Shown here: in pieces, positions 8,293-17,526 of the stretch | Position numbering within the stretch: the stretch's first letter is position 1 | Layout of the letters: the number at the start of each line of letters is the position of its first letter | DNA from: Amycolatopsis sp. 195334CR | GTDB taxonomy: Bacteria; Actinomycetota; Actinomycetes; Mycobacteriales; Pseudonocardiaceae | Length of the DNA: 64,000 bases | Assembly: GCF_017309385.1 (NCBI RefSeq) | Contig: NZ_JAFJMJ010000001.1 | Span: 1-64,000, forward strand | Reading direction: 5' to 3' | The notes under the pieces: generated by a model | Database searches by the model: none | Seen by the model: only the letters and a program-made list of their open reading frames with translations | Told to the model about the DNA's origin: nothing | Program-made: the position numbers and the translations under genes

Positions 8293-11103
8293 TTGGCCCC
8301 CCCAAGCAACGAGGCCGGGCGCGGCAACGCTTCCGGTCAGGAGGCCCCGGCGCGGGTCCGCGTCATTCGTGACGGTCTGGCCGCGCACCTGCCCGACATC
8401 GACCCGGAGGAGACCGCCGAATGGCTGGACTCCTTCGACGCGGCACTGGCCAGGGGCGGCCAGCAGCGCGCCCGGTACCTGATGCTCCGGGTGCTGGAGC
8501 GCGCTCGTGAGCGCAACATCGGCGTACCCCCGCTGACGGCCACGGACTACGTCAACACCATCCCCACCGAGAACGAGCCGTGGTTCCCCGGCGACGAGGA
8601 GCTCGAGCGGCGCTACCGGGCCTACATCCGGTGGAACGCGGCGATCATGGTGCACCGCGCGCAGCGGCCGGGGGTGGGTGTCGGCGGGCACATCTCCACC
8701 TACGCCTCCTCCGCCGCGCTCTACGAGGTGGGCTTCAACCACTTCTTCCGCGGCAAGGACCACTCCGGTGGCGGCGACCAGATCTTCATCCAGGGCCACG
8801 CCTCCCCCGGCATCTACGCGCGCGCGTTCCTCGAGGGCAGGCTGACCGAGCAGCAGCTCGACGGCTTCCGCCAGGAGTTCTCGCACGCCGGCGAGGGCGG
8901 CGGCCTGCCGTCGTACCCGCACCCGCGGCTGATGCCGGACTTCTGGGAGAACCCGACGGTGTCCATGGGCCTCGGCCCGATGAACGCGATCTACCAGGCC
9001 CGGTTCAACCGGTACCTGCGCGACCGCGGTATCAAGGACACCAGCGACCAGCACGTCTGGGCCTTCCTCGGCGACGGCGAGATGGACGAGCCGGAGTCGC
9101 GCGGGCTGATCCACGTGGCCGCGGGCGAGGGCCTGGACAACCTGACCTTCGTGATCAACTGCAACCTGCAGCGCCTGGACGGGCCGGTGCGCGGGAACGG
9201 CAAGATCATCCAGGAGCTGGAGTCGTACTTCCGCGGTGCCGGCTGGAACGTGATCAAGGTCATCTGGGGCCGCGAGTGGGACGGCCTGCTGCACGGCGAC
9301 CGCGACGGCGCGCTGATCAACCTGATGAACACCACGCCCGACGGTGACTTCCAGACCTACAAGGCCAACGACGGCGCGTTCGTCCGCGAGCACTTCTTCG
9401 GCCGCGACCCGCGGACGAAGGAGCTGGTCAAGGACCTCTCCGACGCCGACATCTGGAACCTCAAGCGCGGTGGGCACGACTACCGCAAGGTCTACGCGGC
9501 GTACAAGGCCTCGCTGGAGCACCACGGCCAGCCGACGGTGATCCTGGCGCACACCATCAAGGGCTACGGCCTCGGCCCGGCGTTCGAGGGCCGCAACGCC
9601 ACGCACCAGATGAAGAAGCTCACCCTGGACGACCTCAAGCTCTTCCGCGACTCGCAGCGCATCCCGATCAGCGACGAGGAGCTCGAGCGCGACCCGAAGC
9701 TGCCGCCGTACTACCACCCCGGCGAGGACTCGCCGGAGATCGAGTACCTGCTCAGCAGGCGGCGCACGCTCGGCGGCTTCCTTCCGGAGCGCCGCGGCGC
9801 CAAGGCGAAGGCGCTGGTGCTGCCCGGCGACAAGGTCTACGAGGGCATCCGCAAGGGCTCGGGCAAGCAGGAGGTGGCCACCACGATGGCCATCGTCCGG
9901 CTGATCCGCGAGCTGGCCAAGGACGGCGAGATCGGCAAGCGGATCGTGCCGATCATCCCGGACGAGGCCCGCACCTTCGGCCTCGACTCGATGTTCCCGA
10001 CGGCCAAGATCTACAACCCGCACGGGCAGACCTACACCTCGGTCGACGCCAAGCTGATGCTGGCGTACAAGGAGTCCGAGCAGGGCCAGCTGCTGCACGA
10101 GGGCATCAACGAGGCGGGCTCGACGGCCTCGTTCACCGCGGTGGGCACCTCGTACGCCACGCACGGCGAGCCGATGATCCCGATCTACATCTTCTACTCG
10201 ATGTTCGGGTTCCAGCGGACCGGCGACGGGCTGTACGCGGCGGCCGACCAGATGACCCGCGGGTTCGTGCTCGGCGCCACCGCCGGTCGCACCACGCTGA
10301 CCGGTGAGGGCCTGCAGCACGCCGACGGGCACTCGCTGCTGCTCGCCTCGACGAACCCCGCCGTGGTCGCCTACGACCCGGCTTACTCGTTCGAGATCGC
10401 CCACATCGTCAAGGACGGGCTCCGCCGGATGTACGGCGAGGCCGGTCCGGACGGCAACGGCGAGAACATCTTCTACTACATCACCATCTACAACGAGCCG
10501 TACCAGCAGCCCGCCGAGCCGGAGAACCTCGATGTGGACGGGCTGCTCAAGGGCCTGTACAAGTACGCCGACGCGCCGTCGGGCGACGGTCCGGAGGCGC
10601 AGATCCTGGTCTCCGGCGTGACCATGCCGGACGCGCTCAAGGCGCAGGCCATGCTCGCCGAGGAGTGGGGCGTGCGGGCCGCGGTGTGGTCGGCCACCTC
10701 GTGGACCGAGCTGCGCCGCGAGGCGGTGGAGGCCGACCGGGACAACCTGCTCCACCCGGCCGACTCGCCGCGCGTGCCGTACGTCACGCGGGCGCTGCAG
10801 GACGCGACGGGCCCGGTGGTCGCGGTGTCCGACTGGATGCGGTCGGTGCCGGACCTGATCCGCCCGTGGGTCCCCGGCGACATGCTGACCCTGGGCACCG
10901 ACGGGTTCGGTTTCTCCGACACCCGGCCCGCCGCCCGGCGCCACTTCCTGGTGGACGCCGAGTCGATCGTGGTCGGTGTGCTGACCGCGCTGGCCAAGCA
11001 GGGCAAGGTGGACAAGGCCAAGGCTGGCGAGGCGGCGCGCAAGTACCGCATCGACGACGTCACCGCGGCCGGTCCGCAGACCTCGGACTCTGGGAACGCC
11101 TGA
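8293..11103 (+). CDS. aceE: Pyruvate dehydrogenase E1 component, homodimeric
   Basis: A 936-residue thiamine-diphosphate-dependent E1 subunit that decarboxylates pyruvate and acetylates the lipoyl domain of E2, feeding acetyl-CoA to the TCA cycle and fatty acid synthesis. Length and sequence match the homodimeric AceE type, not the alpha2beta2 type. The ThDP motif runs from [12 protein letters not shown] near residue 259 to the Asn pair around residue 290. The start is TTG at 8293 behind GAGGAGA, and no better ATG or GTG begins the conserved region. A strong hairpin follows the stop. The neighbours match the mycobacterial aceE locus. Confidence 0.97.
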   Translation: MAPPSNEAGRGNASGQEAPARVRVIRDGLAAHLPDIDPEETAEWLDSFDAALARGGQQRARYLMLRVLERARERNIGVPPLTATDYVNTIPTENEPWFPGDEELERRYRAYIRWNAAIMVHRAQRPGVGVGGHISTYASSAALYEVGFNHFFRGKDHSGGGDQIFIQGHASPGIYARAFLEGRLTEQQLDGFRQEFSHAGEGGGLPSYPHPRLMPDFWENPTVSMGLGPMNAIYQARFNRYLRDRGIKDTSDQHVWAFLGDGEMDEPESRGLIHVAAGEGLDNLTFVINCNLQRLDGPVRGNGKIIQELESYFRGAGWNVIKVIWGREWDGLLHGDRDGALINLMNTTPDGDFQTYKANDGAFVREHFFGRDPRTKELVKDLSDADIWNLKRGGHDYRKVYAAYKASLEHHGQPTVILAHTIKGYGLGPAFEGRNATHQMKKLTLDDLKLFRDSQRIPISDEELERDPKLPPYYHPGEDSPEIEYLLSRRRTLGGFLPERRGAKAKALVLPGDKVYEGIRKGSGKQEVATTMAIVRLIRELAKDGEIGKRIVPIIPDEARTFGLDSMFPTAKIYNPHGQTYTSVDAKLMLAYKESEQGQLLHEGINEAGSTASFTAVGTSYATHGEPMIPIYIFYSMFGFQRTGDGLYAAADQMTRGFVLGATAGRTTLTGEGLQHADGHSLLLASTNPAVVAYDPAYSFEIAHIVKDGLRRMYGEAGPDGNGENIFYYITIYNEPYQQPAEPENLDVDGLLKGLYKYADAPSGDGPEAQILVSGVTMPDALKAQAMLAEEWGVRAAVWSATSWTELRREAVEADRDNLLHPADSPRVPYVTRALQDATGPVVAVSDWMRSVPDLIRPWVPGDMLTLGTDGFGFSDTRPAARRHFLVDAESIVVGVLTALAKQGKVDKAKAGEAARKYRIDDVTAAGPQTSDSGNA

Positions 11104-11119
11104 GCGAAGGTGCTACAAA

Positions 11120-11154
11120 GGGCCCCGGCAGACATCTGATGTCTGCCGGGGCCC
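11120..11154 (+). terminator. Hairpin terminator after aceE
   Basis: A perfect 15-bp G+C-rich stem (GGGCCCCGGCAGACA and its complement) with a 5-nt loop begins 16 bp after the aceE stop. It is followed by only a short T stretch (GTTTG), so it is an intrinsic terminator of the weak-U actinobacterial kind. It separates aceE from the lactate dehydrogenase gene. Confidence 0.8.
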
Positions 11155-11180
11155 GTTTGCTCGAAAAGGGAGATGATCGC

Positions 11181-12392
11181 GTGACCAAGCGCCGCCTGCC
11201 CCGGCCCGCGGAACTCGCCGAGATCCTGCGCCCCAAGCCGTTCGTGCTGAACCCGACCGAGCGCAGGCTGGCGAACGCGCACACCATCGCCGACCTGCGG
11301 ACCATCGCGCGCCGGCGGAGCCCGCGGGCGGTGTTCGACTACACCGACGGCGCGGCCGAGCTGGAGGACAGCCTGCTCCGCGCACGGCAGGCGTTCCGGC
11401 GGGTGGAGTTCCAGCCGCACGTGCTGCGTGACGTGTCCGAAGTGGACACTTCGAAGGAGATCCTCGGCCGGCGGTCGGCGATGCCGTTCGCCTTCGCGCC
11501 CACCGGGTTCACGCGGATGATGAACCACGAGGGCGAGCCAGCGGTGGCGCGCGTCGCCGAGCGGGCGGGCATCCCGTACGCGCTCTCGACCATGGGCACC
11601 ACGTCGATCGAGGCGGTCGCCGAAGCGGCGCCGGACGCTCGGAAGTGGTTCCAGCTCTACGTCTGGCGCGACCGCGAGGCGGGCAAGGACCTGGTGCAGC
11701 GCGCCGGGGAGTGCGGGTACGACACGCTGCTGCTGACCGTGGACGTGCCGGTCGGCGGGGCGCGCATGCGCGACGTGCGCAACGGGCTGACCATCCCGCC
11801 CGCGCTCACCCTGAAGACCTTCGCCGACGGCGCCATGCACCCGGCGTGGTGGTTCAACCTGCTCACCACCGAGCCGCTCACCTTCGCCTCGCTGACCTCG
11901 TGGAACGGCACCGTCGCGGAACTGCTGAACACGCTGTTCGACCCGGCGCTGAACTTCGACGACCTGAGCTGGCTGCGCGAGCTGTGGCCGGGGAAGCTGG
12001 TGATCAAGGGCATCCAGAACCCGGCGGACGCGCGCGAGGTGATCAAGCTGGGCGCGGACGCGGTGATCGTGTCGAACCACGGCGGCCGCCAGCTCGACCG
12101 CGCGCCGACGCCGCTCGAGCTGCTGCCGCAGGTGCTGCAGGCGGTCGAGGGCAACGGCGAGGTGTGGCTGGACGGCGGTATCCTCTCCGGCGCGGACATC
12201 ATCGCCGCCATCGCGAACGGCGCCGACGCCTGCCTGGTCGGGCGCGCGTACCTGTACGGGCTGATGGCCGGCGGGGAACGCGGGGTGCAGCGGGCCTACG
12301 AGATCCTGCGGACGGAGATCGTGCGCACCATGCGCCTGCTCGGTGTGCGCTCCCTGGACGAGCTGACCAGCAGCCACGCCCGAATCCGCTGA
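11181..12392 (+). CDS. lldD: FMN-dependent L-lactate dehydrogenase
   Basis: A 403-residue alpha-hydroxy-acid oxidase family protein that oxidises L-lactate to pyruvate, passing electrons to the respiratory chain. It shows the FDYTDGAAE N-terminal motif, the conserved KWFQLYVWRD strand, the LVIKGI lysine and the VSNHGGRQLDRAP segment with the catalytic His and Arg; it resembles mycobacterial LldD2 closely over its whole length. The GTG at 11181 follows AAAGGGAG. A lactate permease gene lies downstream beyond a palindrome, so uptake and oxidation of lactate are neighbours but probably separate transcripts. Confidence 0.93.
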   Translation: MTKRRLPRPAELAEILRPKPFVLNPTERRLANAHTIADLRTIARRRSPRAVFDYTDGAAELEDSLLRARQAFRRVEFQPHVLRDVSEVDTSKEILGRRSAMPFAFAPTGFTRMMNHEGEPAVARVAERAGIPYALSTMGTTSIEAVAEAAPDARKWFQLYVWRDREAGKDLVQRAGECGYDTLLLTVDVPVGGARMRDVRNGLTIPPALTLKTFADGAMHPAWWFNLLTTEPLTFASLTSWNGTVAELLNTLFDPALNFDDLSWLRELWPGKLVIKGIQNPADAREVIKLGADAVIVSNHGGRQLDRAPTPLELLPQVLQAVEGNGEVWLDGGILSGADIIAAIANGADACLVGRAYLYGLMAGGERGVQRAYEILRTEIVRTMRLLGVRSLDELTSSHARIR

Positions 12393-12418
12393 CGCGCACC
12401 CCGCCGCCGCGGCCCGAG

Positions 12419-12473
12419 TGCGGTGAATGTGGCTTTCACAGCCGATTCCGCTGTGAAAGCCACATTCACCGCA
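12419..12473. repeat. Long intergenic palindrome (TGGCTTTC family)
   Basis: Perfect 24-bp arms with a 7-nt loop (CGATTCC). The arms contain the core GTGAATGTGGCTTTCACAGC, which recurs in the palindrome at 14965-15017. It lies just after lldD and may act as a terminator, though it has no T run. Confidence 0.85.
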
Positions 12474-12628
12474 TCCGTCGGCGTGCCCGGGGGGGCTGAT
12501 CGCCGGTCCGTCCGGTGGAACGCGGGGCTTGACGCGGACGGGAAAAGGTGACCAGGATCTCGGCCAGTTGGCGAAAGTCTGCTTTCACGATGCGGAATCC
12601 GTGCTGAACTCGTGGAAAGAGGTCCGAG

Positions 12629-14239
12629 GTGTTCGTCCAGGAACTCGCCCCGCTCGGCTCACTCGGCCTGTCCGCCCTCGTCGCCGCGCTCCCGCTGGCG
12701 ACCGTGCTGGTGCTGCTCGGCGCGGTCCGGCTGAAGGCGCACCTGGCCGGCCTGATCGGGCTCGCGGTCGCCGCGCTGGTCGCGATCATCGTCTTCGGCA
12801 TGCCGGTCGGCCAGACCGTCTCCGGCGCCGTGCAGGGCGCCGCGTTCGGCCTCTTCCCGATCCTCTGGATCGTGGTCAACGCGCTGTGGATCTACCGGCT
12901 GACCGTGCGCACCGGCCACTTCGACGTGCTGCGCCGCTCGTTCGGCCGGATCTCCGACGACCCCCGCATCCAGGCGCTGATCATCGCCTTCTGCTTCGGC
13001 GGGCTGATGGAGGCGCTCGCCGGGTTCGGCGCGCCGGTGGCCATCTCCACGGTGATGCTGGTGGCGCTCGGCTTCGCGCCGGTGAAGGCGGCGATCGTGG
13101 CGCTGGTGGCCAACACCGCCCCGGTCGCGTTCGGCGCGATGGGCACCCCGGTGGTCACCCTCGCCCAGGTCACCGGCCTGCCGCTGGAAAGCGTCTCGTC
13201 CATCGTCGGGCGCCAGACCCCGCTGCTCGCCGTCGTGGTGCCGCTGCTGCTGGTGCTGATCGTGGACGGCAAGCGCGGCCTGCGTGAGACCTGGGCCCCG
13301 GCGCTGACCTGCGGGCTCGCCTTCGGGTTCGTGCAGTTCCTCGCCTCGAACTACGTCTCGGCGCAGCTGGCCGACATCGGCGCCGCGCTCGCCGGGGTGG
13401 CCGCGGTGATGCTGGTGCCGTCGGCGCGCAAGCCCGCGCGGGCCGAGGTGAAGGCGTCCGTGCTCACCGGTTCGGCCACGGAATCCTTCGACGGCCGCGA
13501 CGAACGCGCCGACGTGGTCAAGGCCTACGCGCCCTACCTGCTGATCATCGCGATCTTCTCGATCGGCCAGCTGCCGCCGGTGAAGAAGCTGCTCGACTCG
13601 GCCACCTGGAAGTTCGACTGGCCCTTCCTGGACGTGGCCGCGGCGAACGGCAAACCGGTCTCCGGCAACACCTTCAGCCTGCCGCTGCTGAACACCGGCG
13701 GCACGCTGGTGCTGCTCGCCGGGCTGATCACCGCGGTGGTGCTCAAGGTGAAGTGGCGCGACACCGCCCGCGAATGGGGCGCGACCGTGCACGAACTGCG
13801 GTTCGCCATCCTGACCGTGACCAGCGTGCTCGCACTGGCCTACGTGATGAACCTGTCCGGGCAGACCACCACCATCGGCAACCTGATCGCCGGGGCGGGC
13901 GGCGCGCTGGCCTTCCTCTCCCCCATCCTCGGCTGGTTCGGCGTGGCCGTGTCCGGCTCGGACACCTCGGCGAACGCCCTGTTCGGCGCCCTGCAGGTGA
14001 CCGCGGCGAACCAGGCGGGCTTCTCCCCCGACCTGCTGGCCTCGGCGAACAGCTCCGGCGGCGTGCTGGGCAAGATGATCTCGCCGCAGAACCTGACCAT
14101 CGCCTGCGCCGCGGCCCAGCTCAACGGTCAGGAGGGCAACCTGCTGCGCAAGGTGCTGCCGTGGAGCATCGGGCTGCTGCTGGTGATGTGCCTGATCGTG
14201 GCCGGGCAGGCCAGCTTCCTCAGCTGGATGCTGCCGTGA
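12629..14239 (+). CDS. lctP: L-lactate permease
   Basis: A 536-residue membrane protein of the LctP (lactate permease, TC 2.A.14) family with about 12-14 hydrophobic helices, including the conserved GGLMEALAGFGAPVAI segment and the VSGSDTSANALFGALQ segment. It imports L-lactate with protons and fits the lldD gene just upstream. The GTG at 12629 follows an AGAGG ribosome-binding site. The upstream 150 bp contain a short GAAAG-TCTG-CTTTC inverted repeat that might be a regulator site. The 3' end overlaps the convergent pnuC gene by 20 bp. Confidence 0.92.
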   Translation: MFVQELAPLGSLGLSALVAALPLATVLVLLGAVRLKAHLAGLIGLAVAALVAIIVFGMPVGQTVSGAVQGAAFGLFPILWIVVNALWIYRLTVRTGHFDVLRRSFGRISDDPRIQALIIAFCFGGLMEALAGFGAPVAISTVMLVALGFAPVKAAIVALVANTAPVAFGAMGTPVVTLAQVTGLPLESVSSIVGRQTPLLAVVVPLLLVLIVDGKRGLRETWAPALTCGLAFGFVQFLASNYVSAQLADIGAALAGVAAVMLVPSARKPARAEVKASVLTGSATESFDGRDERADVVKAYAPYLLIIAIFSIGQLPPVKKLLDSATWKFDWPFLDVAAANGKPVSGNTFSLPLLNTGGTLVLLAGLITAVVLKVKWRDTAREWGATVHELRFAILTVTSVLALAYVMNLSGQTTTIGNLIAGAGGALAFLSPILGWFGVAVSGSDTSANALFGALQVTAANQAGFSPDLLASANSSGGVLGKMISPQNLTIACAAAQLNGQEGNLLRKVLPWSIGLLLVMCLIVAGQASFLSWMLP

Positions 14240-14855
14240 CCCGGTCCGCGAGCACCTGCTTGGCGGTCCGGTTCCAGCTCCACCAGCCGTGCACCACCAG
14301 CACCGCGAAGACCAGGTAGACCGCGGCGGAGAACCACAGCCCGGAGGCGATCTGCAGCGGCACGCCGATCGCGTCGACCAGCAGCCAGACCAGCCAGAAC
14401 TCGACCAGGCCGAGGCCCTGCGCGGCGAAGGCGACCAGGGTGCCGATGAAGATGGCGGCGTCCGGCCACGGCGCCCACGAGGCGTCGAGCAGGTCGAGCG
14501 TCAGCGCCATCGCGGCGGTCCCGGCGGCGAACGCGCCGAGCAGCACCAGCCGTTCGACCGGGCTGCCCTTGCGCACCACCACGCCGTAGACCGGATCGCG
14601 GCGCCGGGTCCAGGCCCACCAGCCGTAGACGGAGATCGCCAGGATCGCCACCTGCCTGCTGGCCAGCCCGCCGAGGTGGGCGGACAGGTAGACGGTGAAC
14701 AGCAGCACGGTGGCCCCGACCTGCACCGGCCAGGTCCAGAGCGTGCGGCGCTGGGCGAGGAACACCACCGCGAGCGCGCACAGCTGACCGACCAGTTCGG
14801 CGATGGAGACCCACTGGCCGAAAACGGTCAGCCCGTGGTTCAGCAAGAAGTCCAC
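14220..14855 (-). CDS. pnuC: PnuC-type nicotinamide mononucleotide/riboside transporter
   Basis: A 211-residue integral membrane protein of the PnuC family, which takes up nicotinamide riboside by facilitated diffusion for NAD synthesis. Six to seven hydrophobic helices are visible, with the family's tryptophan-rich segments (TLWTWPVQVGATV, SVYGWWAW, GWWSWNR). The GTG at 14855 has a strong GGAAGGAG ribosome-binding site. I see no NadR kinase gene and no recognisable NAD riboswitch beside it, so the substrate within the vitamin-B3 group is inferred from the family. Confidence 0.87.
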   Translation of the reverse strand: MDFLLNHGLTVFGQWVSIAELVGQLCALAVVFLAQRRTLWTWPVQVGATVLLFTVYLSAHLGGLASRQVAILAISVYGWWAWTRRRDPVYGVVVRKGSPVERLVLLGAFAAGTAAMALTLDLLDASWAPWPDAAIFIGTLVAFAAQGLGLVEFWLVWLLVDAIGVPLQIASGLWFSAAVYLVFAVLVVHGWWSWNRTAKQVLADRVTAASS

Positions 14856-14964
14856 CCCGTGCTCCTTCCCGTCACCGCACCCAACATGCTCCCTCCGCCC
14901 GGCATTCCCCAGTGAACTGTGAGCGGACAGACACCTTCCCGCACGCTGGGAGAACCCCTGAACG

Positions 14965-15017
14965 CAGTGAATGTGGCTTTCACAGCGTCAGACGCTGTGA
15001 AAGCCACATTCACTGCA
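14965..15017. repeat. Long intergenic palindrome (TGGCTTTC family)
   Basis: Perfect 26-bp arms around a single central A. It shares the core GTGAATGTGGCTTTCACAGC with the palindrome at 12419-12473. It sits between the start of pnuC and the stop of the next minus-strand gene. Confidence 0.85.
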
Positions 15018-15038
15018 GCCGGGACGGAGCCGGGCGGG

Positions 15039-15836
15039 TCAGCGCTCCGGGCGGGCGATGCCGGCCGGCGGTGTCGGAGCGTCGGTCGCGGTGGTCCGCG
15101 AACCGACGCGGCCGGTCCGCGAGTGCAGGCCGTTGGTGCCTTCGGCGGTCGCGGTGCCGCCGCCACTCCCGCTGCCGAGCTGGCCCTGCAGGCTGGTCAG
15201 CCAGCCCTCCCAGCGCTGCTGCGACGGCTTGATCAGGCCGCCGCCGATGCCCACCACGATCACGCCGCCGATGGTGGCCAGCACGGTCACCAGCACCGGC
15301 GTGGTCACCGTGGTGGCGATGTTGATCTGGTTCAGCGCCGCGATCACGCCGAAGGCCAGGATCAGGTAGTAGGCGATGTTGCCGATCAGCCCGCCGGCCG
15401 GGCGGCCGGACAGCGCGCCGGTGATCAGGTCGCGCACCACCTTGCCGATCGCCGCGGCCACGATCAGCAGCACGATCGCCACCGCGATCCGCGGCAGGAA
15501 CGCGATCACGTCGTTGAGCAGCTGGCTCACCGGGTTGGACTCACCGAATACGCCGAACGCCAGCTGCAGCGCGATGAGCAGAATGAAGTAGTACACCAGC
15601 TTCGCGATGATGCCGATGGCGTCGACATTGGATTGTTTGAGCATCCCGGAAAGTCCGGTTTTCTCGACGAGTTTGGCGAAACCGAGCTTGCTCAGCACCA
15701 GGCTGAGCCCTTTCGACACGGCTTTGGCGATCAGCCAGCCGATCAGCAGGATGATCAGGAAACCGACCAATTTCGGGACGAACGTGGCCACCAGGTTCCA
15801 CGCCTGCCCCAGCCCGTCTTTGAGCTGATCGCCCAT
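15039..15836 (-). CDS. Mechanosensitive-channel-like conserved TM helix protein
   Basis: A 265-residue membrane protein with five hydrophobic segments. It carries two copies of the TM-helix repeat seen in small-conductance mechanosensitive-channel relatives (a VGFLIILLIGWLIAKAV-type segment near residue 25, repeated near residues 105-135). The C-terminal 60 residues are hydrophilic, Gly/Ser/Thr-rich and probably cytoplasmic. Start 15836 (ATG) has a GAGGAGG ribosome-binding site, so an in-frame upstream start at 15905 is rejected. The MscS beta-domain is absent, so gating by tension is uncertain. Confidence 0.8.
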   Translation of the reverse strand: MGDQLKDGLGQAWNLVATFVPKLVGFLIILLIGWLIAKAVSKGLSLVLSKLGFAKLVEKTGLSGMLKQSNVDAIGIIAKLVYYFILLIALQLAFGVFGESNPVSQLLNDVIAFLPRIAVAIVLLIVAAAIGKVVRDLITGALSGRPAGGLIGNIAYYLILAFGVIAALNQINIATTVTTPVLVTVLATIGGVIVVGIGGGLIKPSQQRWEGWLTSLQGQLGSGSGGGTATAEGTNGLHSRTGRVGSRTTATDAPTPPAGIARPER

Positions 15837-16099
15837 AGTGTCCTCCTCGCTCGTACGCGAAACTTCGCTTTCGGCAAGCCTTGAACACCGGCCAGGCCGC
15901 GGCAACTCGGCAGGCGCACGATCGGGTGAGACAGGTGGCGCGAGCAGAAATCTCAGGCCATAGTTGAACTACCGGTGGGGACCGGGGAGACGAGGCCGCT
16001 CGGCGCAGCGAAAAACGCAAGCGCCGGGCGGCCTCGAGTATTTTTCACCTTTTTCTTTCGCAGGTCGCCAACCGGCCACCCAGCGTCATTCGCCGTCGC

Positions 16100-16258
16100 T
16101 CAGCGCGGTGCCGCGGTCAGTGCCAGTTCGGTCACCACGCGCAACACCAGCCCCGGCCCACCCGGCTCGGCCAGCGCCAGTTTCACCACCGTCACCGCGC
16201 AGAGGGCCAGCACGACCAGCACCGCGTTGCCCACCACGGCCCACCGCGTCGTCGCCAT
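16100..16258 (-). CDS. Small single-pass membrane protein
   Basis: A 52-residue open frame from ATG 16258 to TGA 16100. Residues 6-30 form one hydrophobic helix beginning WAVVGNAVLVVLALCAV, and a second mildly hydrophobic stretch ends at ALTAAPR. It is divergent from the SPFH gene, with a perfect 12-bp palindrome between them. I do not recognise a family. Codon use, with G or C in nearly all third positions, supports a real gene, but the short length keeps confidence moderate. A link to the SPFH membrane scaffold is inference from position. Confidence 0.55.
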   Translation of the reverse strand: MATTRWAVVGNAVLVVLALCAVTVVKLALAEPGGPGLVLRVVTELALTAAPR

Positions 16259-16286
16259 GCCCTCACCCCTGCCGGTCAGCTATTAA

Positions 16287-16298
16287 AGTGATATCACT
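16287..16298. promoter_or_regulatory. Candidate operator of the SPFH/Arc-like module
   Basis: AGTGATATCACT is a perfect 12-bp palindrome in the 93-bp divergent gap between the small membrane protein gene and the SPFH gene. A TATGCT hexamer, a possible -10 for the SPFH gene, follows immediately. Binding by the Arc-like protein encoded two genes on is inferred. Confidence 0.55.
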
Positions 16299-16351
16299 AT
16301 GCTAGGCTACGGCCGAGGGCACAAGCCCCCGAGGGTGGTGGGAGGACGACG

Positions 16352-17284
16352 ATGACCAGCGAAGTACTGGAGCAGGTGGAGATGCCGGTCCCGCAGACGC
16401 GGGAGCGCGTGGTGCGCGCGGTGAACGGTTACACGATGTTCGCGGTGTCCGCGGCGGGCGTGCTGGGCGGACTCGCGCTGATCAGCTTCGGCCTGCCGCA
16501 GGCGATCGAGGGCAGCACCGGCGCCGGGGTGGCCATGCTGGTGCTGGGCGGGGTGCTGGTGCTGACCTGCGGGGTGCTCGGCCTCGGCCTGACCCCGGTC
16601 GCGCCCGGTGAGGCGCGGGTGATCCAGTTCCTCGGCCGCTACACCGGCACCCTGCGCACCGACGGCCTGCAGTGGGTCAACCCGTTCACCGAACGGCACC
16701 GCGTGTCCACCCGGATCCGCAACCACGAGACCGCGGTGGCCAAGGTCAACGACGCCGACGGCAACCCGATCGAGATCGCCGCGGTGGTGGTGTGGCAGGT
16801 GGCCGACACCGCGCAGGCGATGTTCGAGGTGGACGACTTCGTCGAGTTCGTCGCGATCCAGACCGAGACCGCGATCCGGCACATCGCCAACAACTACCCG
16901 TACGACACGCACGGCGAGGACACCCTGTCGCTGCGGGACAACGCCGACGAGATCACCGAGAAGCTCTCGGCCGAGATCGGCGCCAGGGTGGCCTCGGCCG
17001 GGGTGACCGTGATCGAATCGCGGATCACGCACCTGGCCTACGCCCCGGAGATCGCGCAGGCCATGCTGCGGCGGCAGCAGGCGGGCGCGGTGGTGGCGGC
17101 CAGGCAGCGCATCGTGGAGGGCGCGGTCGGCATGGTCGAGATGGCGCTCGACCGGCTCGCCGCGCACGACGTGGTGGAACTGGACGAGGAGCGCAAGGCG
17201 GCGATGGTGAGCAATCTGCTGGTGGTGCTGGTCGGCGACCGCGACACCCAGCCGGTGGTCAACGCCGGGACCCTCTACCAGTAG
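16352..17284 (+). CDS. SPFH/Band 7 domain membrane protein
   Basis: A 310-residue stomatin/flotillin-like protein. Two hydrophobic helices at about residues 25-46 and 52-76 anchor it, and the SPFH domain follows (from [26 protein letters not shown], with the [30 protein letters not shown] core). The C-terminal part is helical with an Ala/Arg/Gln-rich segment typical of oligomerising slipins. Such proteins form membrane microdomain scaffolds. ATG 16352 follows GGGAGGACG. An Arc-like DNA-binding gene follows 6 bp downstream, so the two form an operon. Confidence 0.9.
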   Translation: MTSEVLEQVEMPVPQTRERVVRAVNGYTMFAVSAAGVLGGLALISFGLPQAIEGSTGAGVAMLVLGGVLVLTCGVLGLGLTPVAPGEARVIQFLGRYTGTLRTDGLQWVNPFTERHRVSTRIRNHETAVAKVNDADGNPIEIAAVVVWQVADTAQAMFEVDDFVEFVAIQTETAIRHIANNYPYDTHGEDTLSLRDNADEITEKLSAEIGARVASAGVTVIESRITHLAYAPEIAQAMLRRQQAGAVVAARQRIVEGAVGMVEMALDRLAAHDVVELDEERKAAMVSNLLVVLVGDRDTQPVVNAGTLYQ

Positions 17285-17290
17285 GCCACC

Positions 17291-17509
17291 GTGACCGAGC
17301 GCAAGAAGGTCCTGCTCCGGCTCGACCCCGCCGTGCACGACGCCATCGCCCGCTGGGCGGGGGACGAGCTGCGCAGCACCAACGCGCAGATCGAGTTCCT
17401 GCTCCGGCAGGCCCTGGCCGACGCCGGTCGCCTGCCGGGCAACGCGGGCCGGATGCGCAAGCGGGGCCGTCCGCCGAAGTCCACTTCGGACGATGGAGAC
17501 GACTCCTGA
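17291..17509 (+). CDS. Arc-like ribbon-helix-helix DNA-binding protein with AT-hook-like tail
   Basis: A 72-residue protein. Residues 1-45 (KKVLLRLDPAVHDAIARWAGDELRSTNAQIEFLLRQAL) match the Arc-type ribbon-helix-helix fold: a beta-strand followed by two helices, working as a dimer on palindromic DNA. The C-terminal RKRGRPPKS is an AT-hook-like GRP motif that could add minor-groove contacts. Start 17291 lies 6 bp after the SPFH stop, so the genes are coupled. It is the natural candidate to bind the AGTGATATCACT palindrome upstream of the SPFH gene. Confidence 0.85.
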   Translation: MTERKKVLLRLDPAVHDAIARWAGDELRSTNAQIEFLLRQALADAGRLPGNAGRMRKRGRPPKSTSDDGDDS

Positions 17510-17526
17510 ACTACGATCTGGGCACC

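Noticed and set aside
8173..10944. A 923-residue minus-strand open frame opposite aceE
   Set aside because: aceE is certain on the plus strand; the opposite frame has the same shadow composition.
14856..14964. Possible NAD-type riboswitch upstream of pnuC
   Set aside because: I see no recognisable aptamer; the short leader holds only a ribosome-binding site.
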